Both the position numbers and the translations under genes were made by a program. From Bacteroidales bacterium (GTDB lineage: Bacteria; Bacteroidota; Bacteroidia; Bacteroidales; Muribaculaceae): a stretch of DNA of 42,678 nucleotides. The DNA lies in NCBI GenBank assembly GCA_014800815.1, contig JAAVFI010000006.1, positions 1 to 42,678 on the forward strand, written 5' to 3'. The notes beneath the pieces were generated by a model. It searched no databases and had not been told where the DNA came from. It saw only the letters and a list, made by a program, of their open reading frames with translations. Shown in pieces: positions 16,312-24,346 of this stretch. Each line of letters begins with the position of its first letter. Within the stretch, counting starts at the first letter, position 1.

Positions 16312-16842
16312 TCAGTCGAGTTCGAGAAGTCCTTCGGGAAGCGACATCTCAATTATTTTGTTGTCGGTATCTATATCCTCTATCAGATTGTCGTCGGCGG
16401 GGATAAGTATCTCCCTGCCGTCGGCGGTCTTTACTTTGAAGAGGACGTTGACGGTCGAATCGTCGTAGTCTTCAATTGTGCCCACCTCGGTGCCGTCGGC
16501 AACGACAGCAAACCCGATGAGGTCGTCGAGGTAGAATCCCTCGGCGGCGTCGGCATCTTCGGGTACAAGCTCTGTCTCAAGCATTATGTCTTTGCCGGTG
16601 AGTGCGCCGGCCTGCTTTTCATCGGCTATGCCCTTGAGCGTAAGTAGCACCGTCTCCGAACTTTTAGGCCTTACGCCAAGAATGGTGAAGGGCACCATGA
16701 GGCCGTCGAGCTCCACAAAGAGGTGGCCGGGGGCAAGAAGGATTTCGGCGGTCTCCATGTCGAGAGCCGCGGCAATCTCACCTTTTATTCCGTGAGGCTT
16801 CGCAAAAGTGCCGAGAGCCGTAAGCTTGTCGCTGCTTATCAT
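16312..16842 (-). CDS. rimM: Ribosome maturation factor RimM
   Basis: A 30S-subunit assembly factor that binds S19 and helps 16S rRNA 3' domain maturation; 176 residues, the normal length. The N-terminal RimM domain starts TALGTFAKPHGIKGEI (residues 9-24). The C-terminal PRC-barrel half includes FYLDDLIGFAVV, GTIEDYDDSTVNVLFKV and ILIPADDNLIEDIDTDNKII. The start codon overlaps the stop of the DUF4290 gene (ATGA at 16839-16842), implying translational coupling. Confidence 0.95.
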   Translation of the reverse strand: MISSDKLTALGTFAKPHGIKGEIAAALDMETAEILLAPGHLFVELDGLMVPFTILGVRPKSSETVLLTLKGIADEKQAGALTGKDIMLETELVPEDADAAEGFYLDDLIGFAVVADGTEVGTIEDYDDSTVNVLFKVKTADGREILIPADDNLIEDIDTDNKIIEMSLPEGLLELD

Positions 16843-17429
16843 CTTTTCTTCTTCTTTTTGCCGGTGGGTGCGGGTGCCTGTTTGAATTCCTGCAGACGCA
16901 CTGTCTCGGTGTCGAGGCGTATAGCGCCGTGCGACATATTGCGGAGGTCTTCGAATACTCGTGCATCCTCCACATTGTCAATCTGATAGCCGATGAGAGT
17001 TTTCTTCATCTGGTTGGCTATCATCAGCACTAGAGCGTCGCGCTCCTCGCCTTCTTCCATAGCGGCGGCCTTGTCGATAAGCTGGGGCAGATATTTGCCG
17101 TAGTAGCGGAAGGGCATGGTGCCGGGGCGTTCAATGGGCACGGCGTCGGGGGTGCCGTTGAGAGTCTGACGCTCGATGTGCTCGAAGGGAGTGTCTACGT
17201 CGAGAGTGAAGTCGCTCATTATCATCAGGTGATCCCAGAGCTTGCGGCGGTATTCGGTGGCGTCGCCTGTGGAGGGGAAGAGGGTGAGCATAGCCTCGAT
17301 GATAGTGTGGGCGCAGCGTGTGCGCTCATCTCTGTCTTCGATAGTCACGCAGTGGTCTACCATTTGCTGTATGTTACGGCCGTATTCGGGCAGCACAAGA
17401 CGCTTTAGGTGGTTGGTATATGTCAGCAT
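16839..17429 (-). CDS. DUF4290 family protein
   Basis: A 196-residue cytoplasmic protein. The N-terminus (LPEYGRNIQQMVDHCVTIED), FPSTGDATEYRRKLWDHLM and the region MPFRYYGKYLPQLIDKA match my recollection of DUF4290, a family of unknown function largely confined to Bacteroidetes and often beside rimM. It is mostly helical with a lysine-rich end (TGKKKKKR). It heads the DUF4290-rimM-acidic protein-ompA-like-dnaB group, with a -7 element at 17458-17465. Confidence 0.88.
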   Translation of the reverse strand: MLTYTNHLKRLVLPEYGRNIQQMVDHCVTIEDRDERTRCAHTIIEAMLTLFPSTGDATEYRRKLWDHLMIMSDFTLDVDTPFEHIERQTLNGTPDAVPIERPGTMPFRYYGKYLPQLIDKAAAMEEGEERDALVLMIANQMKKTLIGYQIDNVEDARVFEDLRNMSHGAIRLDTETVRLQEFKQAPAPTGKKKKKR

Positions 17430-17457
17430 TGCTTAAGTTCGGATGTTATTCAGTTTT

Positions 17458-17465
17458 CAAAGTTA
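17458..17465 (-). promoter_or_regulatory. Promoter of the DUF4290-rimM-dnaB operon
   Basis: TAACTTTG on the minus strand matches TAnnTTTG, 29 bases before the DUF4290 start and downstream of the rpoD terminator. Confidence 0.65.
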
Positions 17466-17490
17466 CGAAGATTTCCCCACGCGGGCAAAT

Positions 17491-17525
17491 AAAAAACGAC
17501 ACCGCGGGATGCCCCGGGCGTCGTT
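17491..17525 (-). terminator. Terminator of rpoD
   Basis: On the minus strand AACGAC and GTCGTT (plus 17520-17525 and 17495-17500) close a GC-rich hairpin containing CCCG/CGGG. U6 follows (plus A-run 17491-17496). Confidence 0.8.
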
Positions 17526-17553
17526 AAGAGTTAAAAAGCAGTAAACTTGTGCC

Positions 17554-18414
17554 TTAAGAACCCAGATAAGACTTGAGCAGACGGCTCTTCTGGCCTTTGA
17601 GGCGGCGGATTGCTTTCTCTTTGATCTGGCGTACACGCTCGCGGGTAAGGTCGAACTTCGCGCCGATTTCTTCAAGAGTCATCTCCTGGCAGCCGATGCC
17701 GAAGAACATCTTGAGGATTTCGCGTTCGCGCTCGTGGAGCTGACGGAGTGCGCGGTCTACCTCGTTGGAGAGCGACTCCTGGTTGAGAGCGGCGTCGGCC
17801 ATGGGGCTGTCGTCGTTGGTCAACACGTCGAGGAGGCTGTTGTCTTCACCTTCAACGAAGGGGGCGTCCACCGAGATGTGACGGCCTGAAACCTTGAGGG
17901 TGTCGGCGATTTTCTCAACGGGTACGTCGAGCTGCTCGGCGAGTTCTTCGGGCGACGGGCGGCGTTCGTTTTCCTGCTCGAATTTCGAGAGGGCCTTACC
18001 AATCTTATTGAGCGAACCTACCTGGTTAAGGGGCAGACGCACGATACGGCTCTGCTCTGCGAGCGCCTGGAGAATCGACTGGCGAATCCACCACACTGCA
18101 TACGAAATGAACTTGAAACCACGGGTCTCGTCAAACTTACGCGCCGCCTTGATAAGGCCGAGATTGCCCTCGTTGATAAGGTCGGGAAGCGAAAGACCCT
18201 GATTCTGATATTGTTTGGCCACCGACACTACGAAACGCAGGTTGGCGCGGGTGAGTTTCTCAAGCGCGGCCTGGTCACCTTGGCGGATGCGCTGTGCAAG
18301 CTCTACTTCTTCCTCTACCGAAATAAGTTCTTCTCGTCCGATTTCCTGGAGGTACTTGTCGAGCGACGCGCTTTCGCGGTTTGTAATCGACTTGGTGATT
18401 TTTAGTTGTCTCAT
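17554..18414 (-). CDS. rpoD: Primary sigma factor RpoD (Bacteroidetes type)
   Basis: The housekeeping sigma subunit; 286 residues. It begins almost directly with region 1.2 ([20 protein letters not shown], 17-36) and lacks region 1.1, as usual for Bacteroidetes. Region 2 includes [19 protein letters not shown] and [20 protein letters not shown]. Region 3 starts after RIVRLPLNQ. Region 4 has [18 protein letters not shown]. The family recognises TAnnTTTG -7 boxes, which occur before many genes here. It has its own promoter and terminator. Confidence 0.97.
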   Translation of the reverse strand: MRQLKITKSITNRESASLDKYLQEIGREELISVEEEVELAQRIRQGDQAALEKLTRANLRFVVSVAKQYQNQGLSLPDLINEGNLGLIKAARKFDETRGFKFISYAVWWIRQSILQALAEQSRIVRLPLNQVGSLNKIGKALSKFEQENERRPSPEELAEQLDVPVEKIADTLKVSGRHISVDAPFVEGEDNSLLDVLTNDDSPMADAALNQESLSNEVDRALRQLHEREREILKMFFGIGCQEMTLEEIGAKFDLTRERVRQIKEKAIRRLKGQKSRLLKSYLGS

Positions 18415-18455
18415 GTGTTTATCTGAACCTTTCTATTCTGTGCAAAAAGAGTGTG

Positions 18456-18463
18456 CAAAATTA
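18456..18463 (-). promoter_or_regulatory. Candidate rpoD promoter
   Basis: TAATTTTG on the minus strand fits TAnnTTTG, 42 bases upstream of the rpoD start. Confidence 0.55.
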
Positions 18464-18590
18464 CAAAAAAATCTGATAACAGGCAAATTTATTCGCCCAT
18501 ATCATTAGAGATAACGCTAAAAAATTGAATTTGTTACGTTTTGCCCTCAAAAAACTCGTTTTCCTGCGTTGCCGTATCAGAAATTATACT

Positions 18591-18598
18591 TAACTTTG
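18591..18598 (+). promoter_or_regulatory. Promoter of tRNA-Gly
   Basis: TAACTTTG, an exact TAnnTTTG match, ends 11 bases before the first base of the tRNA. Confidence 0.75.
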
Positions 18599-18609
18599 CC
18601 ACACTTTAT

Positions 18610-18682
18610 GCGGCAGTAGCTCAGTTGGTAGAGCATCAGCTTCCCAAGCTGAGGGTCGCGAGTTCGAGCCTCGTTTGCCGCT
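18610..18682 (+). tRNA. tRNA-Gly (anticodon CCC)
   Basis: The cloverleaf is readable: acceptor GCGGCAG/TTGCCGC with one G-U pair; D-arm GCTC...GAGC; anticodon stem TCAGC/GCTGA with loop TTCCCAA, anticodon CCC (reads GGG); T-arm with TTCGAGC. CCA is not encoded. The 73-nt span is normal. Confidence 0.95.
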
Positions 18683-18691
18683 CTATCTCAG

Positions 18692-18731
18692 GCGACTGTG
18701 TCGACATTCGGCACGGTCGCTGTTGATTTTT
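18692..18731 (+). terminator. Weak terminator-like hairpin after tRNA-Gly
   Basis: GCGAC (18692-18696) pairs with GTCGC (18716-18720), with GTG/CAC inside. T5 follows after nine bases. If readthrough occurs, the Crp/Fnr gene is cotranscribed with the tRNA. Confidence 0.35.
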
Positions 18732-18739
18732 AAACAACA

Positions 18740-19303
18740 TTGAATACTTCCAATTTCAATACATACTACGACAATATCGACCACGACTTTTGGCGAACTT
18801 TGTGTCTCGAAGAAGGCGTGCTGCGCCACTATGAGAAAGACGAACTCTTTGTGACAGAGGGCGAAGTAGCGCGGTATATCGGCTATGTAAAGTCGGGCAC
18901 GCTGAAATACGTTGCATATTCGGCCGACGGTACGGAGCATGTTGTAGGCTTGGAGTTTGACAATGAGTTTGTTGCAGACTTTCCCTTTTCGCTTTACGGC
19001 CAGAAATCGCGGGTTTCTATTATCGCAGTATCGCCGTGCGACATCTACTGCGTGCCGACAAGACTCCTGGCAGAACGACTGAAGACCGATGCGGATTTTT
19101 ATAAGAAAGTTGCAGAAAGCAGCGTAGCCCTGTTCGACACCACTTACACCCGCTACGTGGATTTGCATATAAAATCGGCAAAGGAGAGATACGACGAACT
19201 CATTGAAAAACACCAAGATATATTCTCGATTTTCTCCCTCAAGGACATTGCCTCGTTCCTCAATATCACACCGACACATTTAAGCAGATTGCGAAAATCA
19301 TAG
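18740..19303 (+). CDS. Crp/Fnr-family transcription regulator
   Basis: A 187-residue regulator starting at TTG; no upstream ATG is in frame. The cyclic-nucleotide-binding-like beta-roll is about residues 25-115 (YEKDELFVTEGEVARYIGYV, SGTLKYVAYSADGTEHVVG). A long helix follows, then a compact C-terminal helix-turn-helix at 164-187 (IFSLKDIASFLNITPTHLSR). This is the normal size for Bacteroidetes members. No cysteine cluster suggests an Fe-S sensor; the ligand is unknown. Three bases downstream is a perfect palindrome (19306-19323) about 40 bases upstream of a predicted transcription start, the position of a class II activator site. Control of the neighbouring micropeptide gene is inferred. Confidence 0.88.
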   Translation: MNTSNFNTYYDNIDHDFWRTLCLEEGVLRHYEKDELFVTEGEVARYIGYVKSGTLKYVAYSADGTEHVVGLEFDNEFVADFPFSLYGQKSRVSIIAVSPCDIYCVPTRLLAERLKTDADFYKKVAESSVALFDTTYTRYVDLHIKSAKERYDELIEKHQDIFSIFSLKDIASFLNITPTHLSRLRKS

Positions 19304-19305
19304 GG

Positions 19306-19323
19306 TCTCAACATTTGTTGAGA
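19306..19323. promoter_or_regulatory. Perfect palindrome, probable Crp/Fnr operator
   Basis: TCTCAACA-TT-TGTTGAGA is an exact 8-bp inverted repeat with a 2-base centre (19314.5). The predicted start of transcription from the -7 box at 19344-19351 is near 19355, so the palindrome is centred at about -40.5. It could also be a short hairpin ending the Crp/Fnr transcript, but no T-run follows. Confidence 0.55.
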
Positions 19324-19343
19324 GATATCACGATTATTCTGTC

Positions 19344-19351
19344 TAATTTTG
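19344..19351 (+). promoter_or_regulatory. Promoter of the 15-residue peptide gene
   Basis: TAATTTTG fits TAnnTTTG, 24 bases before the ATG at 19376 and just downstream of the palindrome. Confidence 0.55.
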
Positions 19352-19375
19352 CGGCAGACATAAATTAATCGTGCT

Positions 19376-19423
19376 ATGAAGATAATCTATATTCTGCTTG
19401 TCGCATTGCTCTTTTTAGTTTGA
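19376..19423 (+). CDS. 15-residue hydrophobic micropeptide
   Basis: The frame MKIIYILLVALLFLV-stop encodes one Lys followed by an uninterrupted hydrophobic run, enough for a single membrane helix. It has a promoter (19344-19351), a palindrome placed like an activator site, and a hairpin with T-rich tail after it (19450-19486), so the transcript would be about 125 nt and code for nothing else. Alternatives: the surviving signal-peptide start of a decayed gene (the frame after the stop continues AGFSSFPIGEVVHV), or a small RNA with an incidental ORF. No strong Shine-Dalgarno is visible, which is common in Bacteroidetes. Confidence 0.4.
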   Translation: MKIIYILLVALLFLV

Positions 19424-19449
19424 GCCGGCTTTAGTTCGTTTCCTATTGG

Positions 19450-19486
19450 GGAGGTTGTGCATGTGCGTAGCCTCCTTTTAAATTTT
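19450..19486 (+). terminator. Terminator of the micropeptide transcript
   Basis: GGAGG (19450-19454) pairs with CCTCC (19471-19475), followed by TTTTAAATTTT. The stem is only 5 bp, so moderate support. Confidence 0.5.
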
Positions 19487-19540
19487 CGTTCAGTGCACCG
19501 TAAAGTTATTAAAAACAGAGAATAAGCCATTGAAAATTCG

Positions 19541-19548
19541 TAACTTTG
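19541..19548 (+). promoter_or_regulatory. Promoter of the DUF3800 gene
   Basis: TAACTTTG, an exact TAnnTTTG match, lies 18 bases before the ATG at 19567, so the gene is expressed independently. Confidence 0.7.
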
Positions 19549-19566
19549 TAGCCTGATTATATTAAC

Positions 19567-20388
19567 ATGATACATATTTGGCTCGACGAAAGCGATAAAC
19601 ACGGTACATATTACTCCAATTTCTATGGAGGAATATTGGTACAATCTCAGCATAGAGAAGAAGTTCTGCGTAGAATGGAATCCGTTCGAGCTGAGCTTGG
19701 TATAATAGATGAAATCAAGTGGCAAAAAGTAAATGCTTATCATTATGATAAGTATATAAAATTGATAGATGAACTTTTTGCAATGGGGAAAGAAGGATTG
19801 TTGAAGATAAGGATTTTCTTTCGACATAATCAGTATGATGCTGAATTGACCCCGGAGAAAAGAACGGAAGAATATCCGATATTGTATTACCAGTTTATCA
19901 AGTATGCATTCGGGCTTGTCTTTGCGGAAGACAAGGAGGGGATTCGTCTTTATCTTGATGAGATACCATTGAACCAACAAGATAAACAAAACTTCGTAGA
20001 GCACATATATGGTCTAAACAATGACTCGGATTTTAAGGCAAAAGGAATACGTTTTGTAGAAAAAGGTATTTCTGAAGTTAATTCCAAATCGCATCTCCCG
20101 TTACAATTTATGGATGTTATTCTTGGAGCTATTTGCTTCAAATTAAATGAAAAAGATAAATTGAAGTCAGACGGAGAAGAACGTCCGGGGAAGCGTACAA
20201 TACTTAAACTAAAACTGTATAAGTACATAAACAGCAAAATCCGAGAGATTTACCCGGACTTCAATATCGGAATAAGTACCCCGATTAAAGATGAAAGCGA
20301 CCGTTGGTTCCAGATTTACCGGCATTGGAGCTTTAAACCCAAGCACCACATACGCAATCTCACACGAACCAAAAGGGCAAAAAAATAG
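19567..20388 (+). CDS. DUF3800 domain protein, AT-rich, likely acquired
   Basis: A 273-residue protein matching DUF3800: N-terminal hydrophobic strand ending in DES (Asp7-Glu8-Ser9), a second acidic site LYLDEIP (Asp131), and a late LPLQFMDVILGAI (Gln180, Asp183), the equivalent of the usual LQxADxxAG. These acidic residues suggest an RNase H-like metal site, and the family is often found in mobile or defence-type contexts; activity is not shown here. The C-terminus is basic (RNLTRTKRAKK). The gene is visibly richer in A/T than its neighbours and uses AAA/GAA/ATA codons they avoid, suggesting transfer. It has its own promoter; a possible minus-strand small RNA ends at its stop codon. Confidence 0.82.
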   Translation: MIHIWLDESDKHGTYYSNFYGGILVQSQHREEVLRRMESVRAELGIIDEIKWQKVNAYHYDKYIKLIDELFAMGKEGLLKIRIFFRHNQYDAELTPEKRTEEYPILYYQFIKYAFGLVFAEDKEGIRLYLDEIPLNQQDKQNFVEHIYGLNNDSDFKAKGIRFVEKGISEVNSKSHLPLQFMDVILGAICFKLNEKDKLKSDGEERPGKRTILKLKLYKYINSKIREIYPDFNIGISTPIKDESDRWFQIYRHWSFKPKHHIRNLTRTKRAKK

Positions 20389-20457
20389 TCCTGCGTAACC
20401 TACACTTGTGAGCTACGCACTTTTCACGTAGCCGTTCAGTCACGACAGGATATTTTT
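20379..20457 (-). ncRNA. Candidate small RNA convergent with the DUF3800 gene
   Basis: A -7 box TACCTTTG (minus, plus 20464-20471) would start a minus-strand transcript near 20457. It would end at U7 (plus A-run 20379-20385) at the 3' end of the DUF3800 gene. The transcript contains two mutually exclusive hairpins: GCTACG/CGTAGC (plus 20412-20417 with 20427-20432) and TGCGTA/TACGCA (20392-20397 with 20414-20419). No ORF of note. Six bases separate the hairpin from the U-run, so the terminator is imperfect. Confidence 0.3.
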
Positions 20458-20586
20458 CAGTTGCAAAGGTACAACCTTTTCAGCAACTTACAAAATTATA
20501 ACGAGAAAAAGTACTTTTAAGTTCTATACGCGTCTTTCTGTCTGCATTTATTTCCCCAAATCTACCCTAATACCGAAAATAATGCG

Positions 20587-20594
20587 TATATTTG
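20587..20594 (+). promoter_or_regulatory. Promoter of the hut operon
   Basis: TATATTTG fits TAnnTTTG, 28 bases before the ftcD ATG at 20623. I see no convincing operator palindrome beside it. Confidence 0.6.
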
Positions 20595-20622
20595 TGTGCG
20601 ATACAGCCCAATCCTTAATTAA

Positions 20623-22326
20623 ATGGAAAAACGACTTATAGAATGCGTGCCTAATTTCAGTGAAGGACGCGACAAAGAAATAATTAAAAGCATTACCGAT
20701 GCTATTGGAAGCGTCGAAGGTATCAAACTCCTCGATGTCGATCCCGGCGAAGCCACAAATCGCACCGTAGTAACCTTTGTAGGAGAACCCGATGCGGTGG
20801 TCGAAGCTGCATTCCGCTCGGTAAAGAAAGCCGCCGAACTCATTGATATGCGCAAGCATCATGGTGCGCATCCTCGTATGGGCGCTACCGACGTTCTCCC
20901 CCTCGTTCCCGTCTCGGGAATCACTCTCGAAGAGTGCGCCGAACTGGCCCGCAAGCTCGGCAAGCGTATTGCCGACGAACTCGGAATCCCCGTTTTCAGC
21001 TACGAAGCATCTGCCTTCACACCCTCACGCAAGAATCTTGCCGTATGCCGCAAGGGTGAATACGAGGGCCTTGCCGAACGCCTCGGCAAGCCCGGCGAAG
21101 GTGCCGACTTCGGCGACCGTCCTTTCGACGAAGACATAGCCCGCACGGGCGCCACAGCCGTCGGTGCCCGCGACTTCCTCATCGCCGTCAACTTCAACCT
21201 CAATACAACATCTACCCGCCGTGCCAACGCTATCGCATTCGACGTCCGCGAAAAAGGCCGTCAGGCTCGTGAGGGCGGAAAACTCACCGGCAAACCTCTT
21301 ACCGACGAAAATGGTAAGCCGCTCATGATTCCCGGCCTGCTCAAAGGCACAAAGGCTATCGGTTGGTATATCGACGAATACGGCATTGCACAGGTGTCGA
21401 TGAACATCACCGACTCTGCCGCAACACCGCTCCACGTAGCATTCGACACCGTATGCGAGGCTGCCCGCAAGCGCGGTATACGCGTGACAGGCACCGAAAT
21501 AGTGGGTCTCGTTCCCAAGCGCGCCCTTGTCGACGCCGGCCGGTTCTTCCTCGCCCGCCAGCAGCGTTCGCTCGGTATTCCCGAGCGCGAAATCGTGCGC
21601 ATGGCAGTGAAATCAATGGGTCTCGACGAACTCAAGCCCTTCGACCCGGCCGAAAAAGTCATCGAATATATGCTTGAGGCCGGCGAAGAAAAATCGAAGC
21701 GCCTCGTCGACCTCACCTGTCGCGGATTTGCCGAAGAGACAGCGTCGGAGTCTCCCGCTCCCGGCGGAGGCTCAATATCGGCCTACATGGGTGCTCTCGC
21801 AGCAGCACTCGGCACCATGGTTGCCAACCTTTCGGCACACAAAGCCGGTTGGGACGACCGCTGGGAAGAATTCTCCGACATTGCCGAGCAGGGTCAGCAG
21901 CTCATGGAGCAGCTCCTCCACCTCGTCGACGAAGACACCGAGGCCTTCAACCGTATAATGGCCGTCTTCGGCATGCCCAAAGGCAACGACGCCGAGAAAG
22001 CAGCACGTGCCGAAGCTATGGAAGCCGCTACGCTCTACGCCTGTCAGGTGCCCCTCAGAACCATGGCAACCGCATACGAAACCTTTGCCGTGCTCAAGGA
22101 AGTAGCCGAAAAAGGCAACCCCGCATCGGCAAGTGATGCCGGAGTAGGAGCCCTCGCCGCCCGAGCAGCCGTGCGTGGCGCCGGACTCAACGTGCGCATC
22201 AACGCCGCCGGACTCACCGACCGCGCCGCTGCCGACGACCTCGTGAAGAAAGCCGAGAAAATCGAAATCGCAGCCGAAGAGGCCGAGAACGAAATCCTGA
22301 AAATCGTCAACAACCACATAAAGTAA
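20623..22326 (+). CDS. ftcD: Glutamate formimidoyltransferase / formimidoyl-THF cyclodeaminase
   Basis: A bifunctional 567-residue enzyme that moves the formimino group from formiminoglutamate to tetrahydrofolate and then releases ammonia to give 5,10-methenyl-THF. The transferase half begins RLIECVPNFSEGRDKE (residues 4-19) and has HHGAHPRMGATDVLPLVPV (79-97). The cyclodeaminase half starts near 350 (SESPAPGGGSISAYMGALAA) and ends with a helical bundle containing the SDAGVGALAARAA motif. Length and fusion match the mammalian-type FTCD also found in Bacteroidetes. It is first in a four-gene histidine-degradation operon; hutU begins 4 bases after its stop. Confidence 0.95.
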   Translation: MEKRLIECVPNFSEGRDKEIIKSITDAIGSVEGIKLLDVDPGEATNRTVVTFVGEPDAVVEAAFRSVKKAAELIDMRKHHGAHPRMGATDVLPLVPVSGITLEECAELARKLGKRIADELGIPVFSYEASAFTPSRKNLAVCRKGEYEGLAERLGKPGEGADFGDRPFDEDIARTGATAVGARDFLIAVNFNLNTTSTRRANAIAFDVREKGRQAREGGKLTGKPLTDENGKPLMIPGLLKGTKAIGWYIDEYGIAQVSMNITDSAATPLHVAFDTVCEAARKRGIRVTGTEIVGLVPKRALVDAGRFFLARQQRSLGIPEREIVRMAVKSMGLDELKPFDPAEKVIEYMLEAGEEKSKRLVDLTCRGFAEETASESPAPGGGSISAYMGALAAALGTMVANLSAHKAGWDDRWEEFSDIAEQGQQLMEQLLHLVDEDTEAFNRIMAVFGMPKGNDAEKAARAEAMEAATLYACQVPLRTMATAYETFAVLKEVAEKGNPASASDAGVGALAARAAVRGAGLNVRINAAGLTDRAAADDLVKKAEKIEIAAEEAENEILKIVNNHIK

Positions 22327-22330
22327 CCCA

Positions 22331-24346
22331 ATGACCGACGAAGCATTCCGCCAAGCCATCAGAGCAGGTATCCCCGACGAGTTGCCCGCTCCTCAGCCCT
22401 ACGATACCACAGTAAACCACGCGCCCCGACGCAAGAAAATCCTCACCCCCGAGGAAGAACGTCTTGCCCTCCGCAACGCTCTCCGCTACTTCCCCGAGAA
22501 GCACCACGCCGTGCTTGCTCCCGAGTTTGCCGACGAACTGCACCGCTACGGACGCATATATATGTACCGCTTCCGTCCTGCCTATGATATGTACGCACGC
22601 CCCGTCGACGCCTATCCCGCGCGTTCGCGTCAGGCTGCCGCTATCATGATGATGATTCAGAACAATCTCGACAAGGCGGTTGCGCAACATCCCCACGAAC
22701 TCATTACTTATGGTGGCAACGGCGCCGTGTTCCAGAACTGGGCACAGTACCTCCTCACCATGCAGTATCTCAGCGAGATGACCGACGAGCAGACCCTCGT
22801 GATGTACTCCGGTCATCCCCTCGGCCTCTTCCCCTCGCATCCCGGAGCTCCCCGCGTGGTAGTTACCAACGGTATGGTTATCCCCAACTATTCCAAGCCC
22901 GACGACTGGGAGCGCTTCAACGCCCTCGGCGTGAGCCAGTACGGACAGATGACCGCCGGCTCGTATATGTATATCGGTCCGCAGGGTATAGTGCACGGCA
23001 CTACCATTACGGTGCTCAATGCAGGCCGACGCCGTCTCGCTCCCGGACGCACCGACCTCGGCGGCATGCTCTTCGTCACCGCCGGACTCGGTGGTATGTC
23101 GGGCGCACAGCCCAAGGCCGGCAATATCGCCGGAGTGGTGACTATCGTAGCCGAAATTAACCCCGACGCCGTAGAGAAACGCCGTTCGCAGGGCTGGGTC
23201 GACGAAGTCTACACCGACCTCGACGCCCTTCTGCGCCGTGCCCTCGAGGCCCGCGAGAAGCGCGAAGCCGTGTCGCTCGCATATCAGGGCAATGTGGTGG
23301 ACCTCTGGGAACGTCTCGCCGAAGAAAACGTACCCGTCGAACTCGGCTCCGACCAGACCTCGCTTCACAACCCTTGGGCAGGCGGTTACTATCCCGCCGG
23401 ACTCTCTTTCGACGAGGCCAAGGCAATGATGGCCGACGATCCCGAAAACTTCCGCAAGCACGTGCAGGAGTCGCTCCGCCGCCAGGTTGCCGCTATCAAT
23501 AAACTCACCGCAGGTGGAATGTATTTCTTCGACTACGGCAACGCATTCCTCCTCGAGTCGGCCCGCGCCGGCGCCGACGTCGTCCTACCCGACGGCAAAT
23601 TCCGCTATCCCTCCTACGTTCAGGATATCATGGGCCCGCTTTTCTTCGACTACGGCTTCGGTCCCTTCCGCTGGGTGTGCACATCGTGCGACCCCGCCGA
23701 CCTCGAAAAGACCGACCTCATCGCCGCCCGAGTCCTCGAAGAAATCATGGCCGAAGCTCCCGACGAAATCAAGGGTCAGCTCGCCGACAACATCCACTGG
23801 ATTAAAGAAGCAGGGCGCAACCGCCTCGTGGTAGGTTCGCAGGCCCGCATCCTCTACGCCGATGCCGAAGGCCGCGCCAAGATAGCCCTCGCCTTCAACG
23901 ATGCCATTGCCCGTGGCGAGATATCGGCACCTATCGTTCTCGGCCGCGACCACCACGACGTGTCGGGCACCGACTCGCCCTATCGCGAGACCTCGAACAT
24001 CTACGACGGTTCGCAGTTCACCGCCGATATGGCCGTTCACAACGTCATCGGCGACTCCTTCCGCGGAGCCACATGGTTGTCGATTCACAACGGCGGCGGT
24101 GTAGGCTGGGGCGAAGTAATCAACGGCGGCTTCGGTATGGTTATCGACGGCTCCGAAGAAGCCGCCCGACGCATATCTTCCATGCTCCTCTGGGACGTGA
24201 ACAACGGCATTGCGCGTCGCTCGTGGGCACGCAATCAGGGCGCCCGCCACGCTATCGAGCGCGAAATGGCACGTACCCCGGGCCTCAAGGTCACACTCCC
24301 CAACATGGCCTCCGATTCTGTAATTGATAAAGCACTTGGTAAATGA
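22331..24346 (+). CDS. hutU: Urocanate hydratase
   Basis: Converts urocanate to imidazolonepropionate using tightly bound NAD+. The 671-residue protein is the long form, versus about 556 in Proteobacteria, with an extra N-terminal segment and an insertion before the C-terminal domain. Landmarks: TYGGNGAVFQNWAQYLL (126-142), MYSGHPLGLFP (158-168), the glycine-rich NAD segment VTAGLGGMSGAQPKAGN (249-265), LGSDQTSLHNP, and a C-terminal SIHNGGGVGWGEVINGGFGM. The stop overlaps the hutH start by four bases (24343-24346). Confidence 0.95.
   Translation: MTDEAFRQAIRAGIPDELPAPQPYDTTVNHAPRRKKILTPEEERLALRNALRYFPEKHHAVLAPEFADELHRYGRIYMYRFRPAYDMYARPVDAYPARSRQAAAIMMMIQNNLDKAVAQHPHELITYGGNGAVFQNWAQYLLTMQYLSEMTDEQTLVMYSGHPLGLFPSHPGAPRVVVTNGMVIPNYSKPDDWERFNALGVSQYGQMTAGSYMYIGPQGIVHGTTITVLNAGRRRLAPGRTDLGGMLFVTAGLGGMSGAQPKAGNIAGVVTIVAEINPDAVEKRRSQGWVDEVYTDLDALLRRALEAREKREAVSLAYQGNVVDLWERLAEENVPVELGSDQTSLHNPWAGGYYPAGLSFDEAKAMMADDPENFRKHVQESLRRQVAAINKLTAGGMYFFDYGNAFLLESARAGADVVLPDGKFRYPSYVQDIMGPLFFDYGFGPFRWVCTSCDPADLEKTDLIAARVLEEIMAEAPDEIKGQLADNIHWIKEAGRNRLVVGSQARILYADAEGRAKIALAFNDAIARGEISAPIVLGRDHHDVSGTDSPYRETSNIYDGSQFTADMAVHNVIGDSFRGATWLSIHNGGGVGWGEVINGGFGMVIDGSEEAARRISSMLLWDVNNGIARRSWARNQGARHAIEREMARTPGLKVTLPNMASDSVIDKALGK

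Noticed and set aside
18610-20600. Integrative element at tRNA-Gly
   Set aside because: No integrase and no repeated copy of the tRNA 3' end downstream, so only a small islet around the DUF3800 gene is supported.
22307-23461. 384-codon frame antisense to hutU
   Set aside because: hutU is unmistakable; this is a shadow of codon bias.
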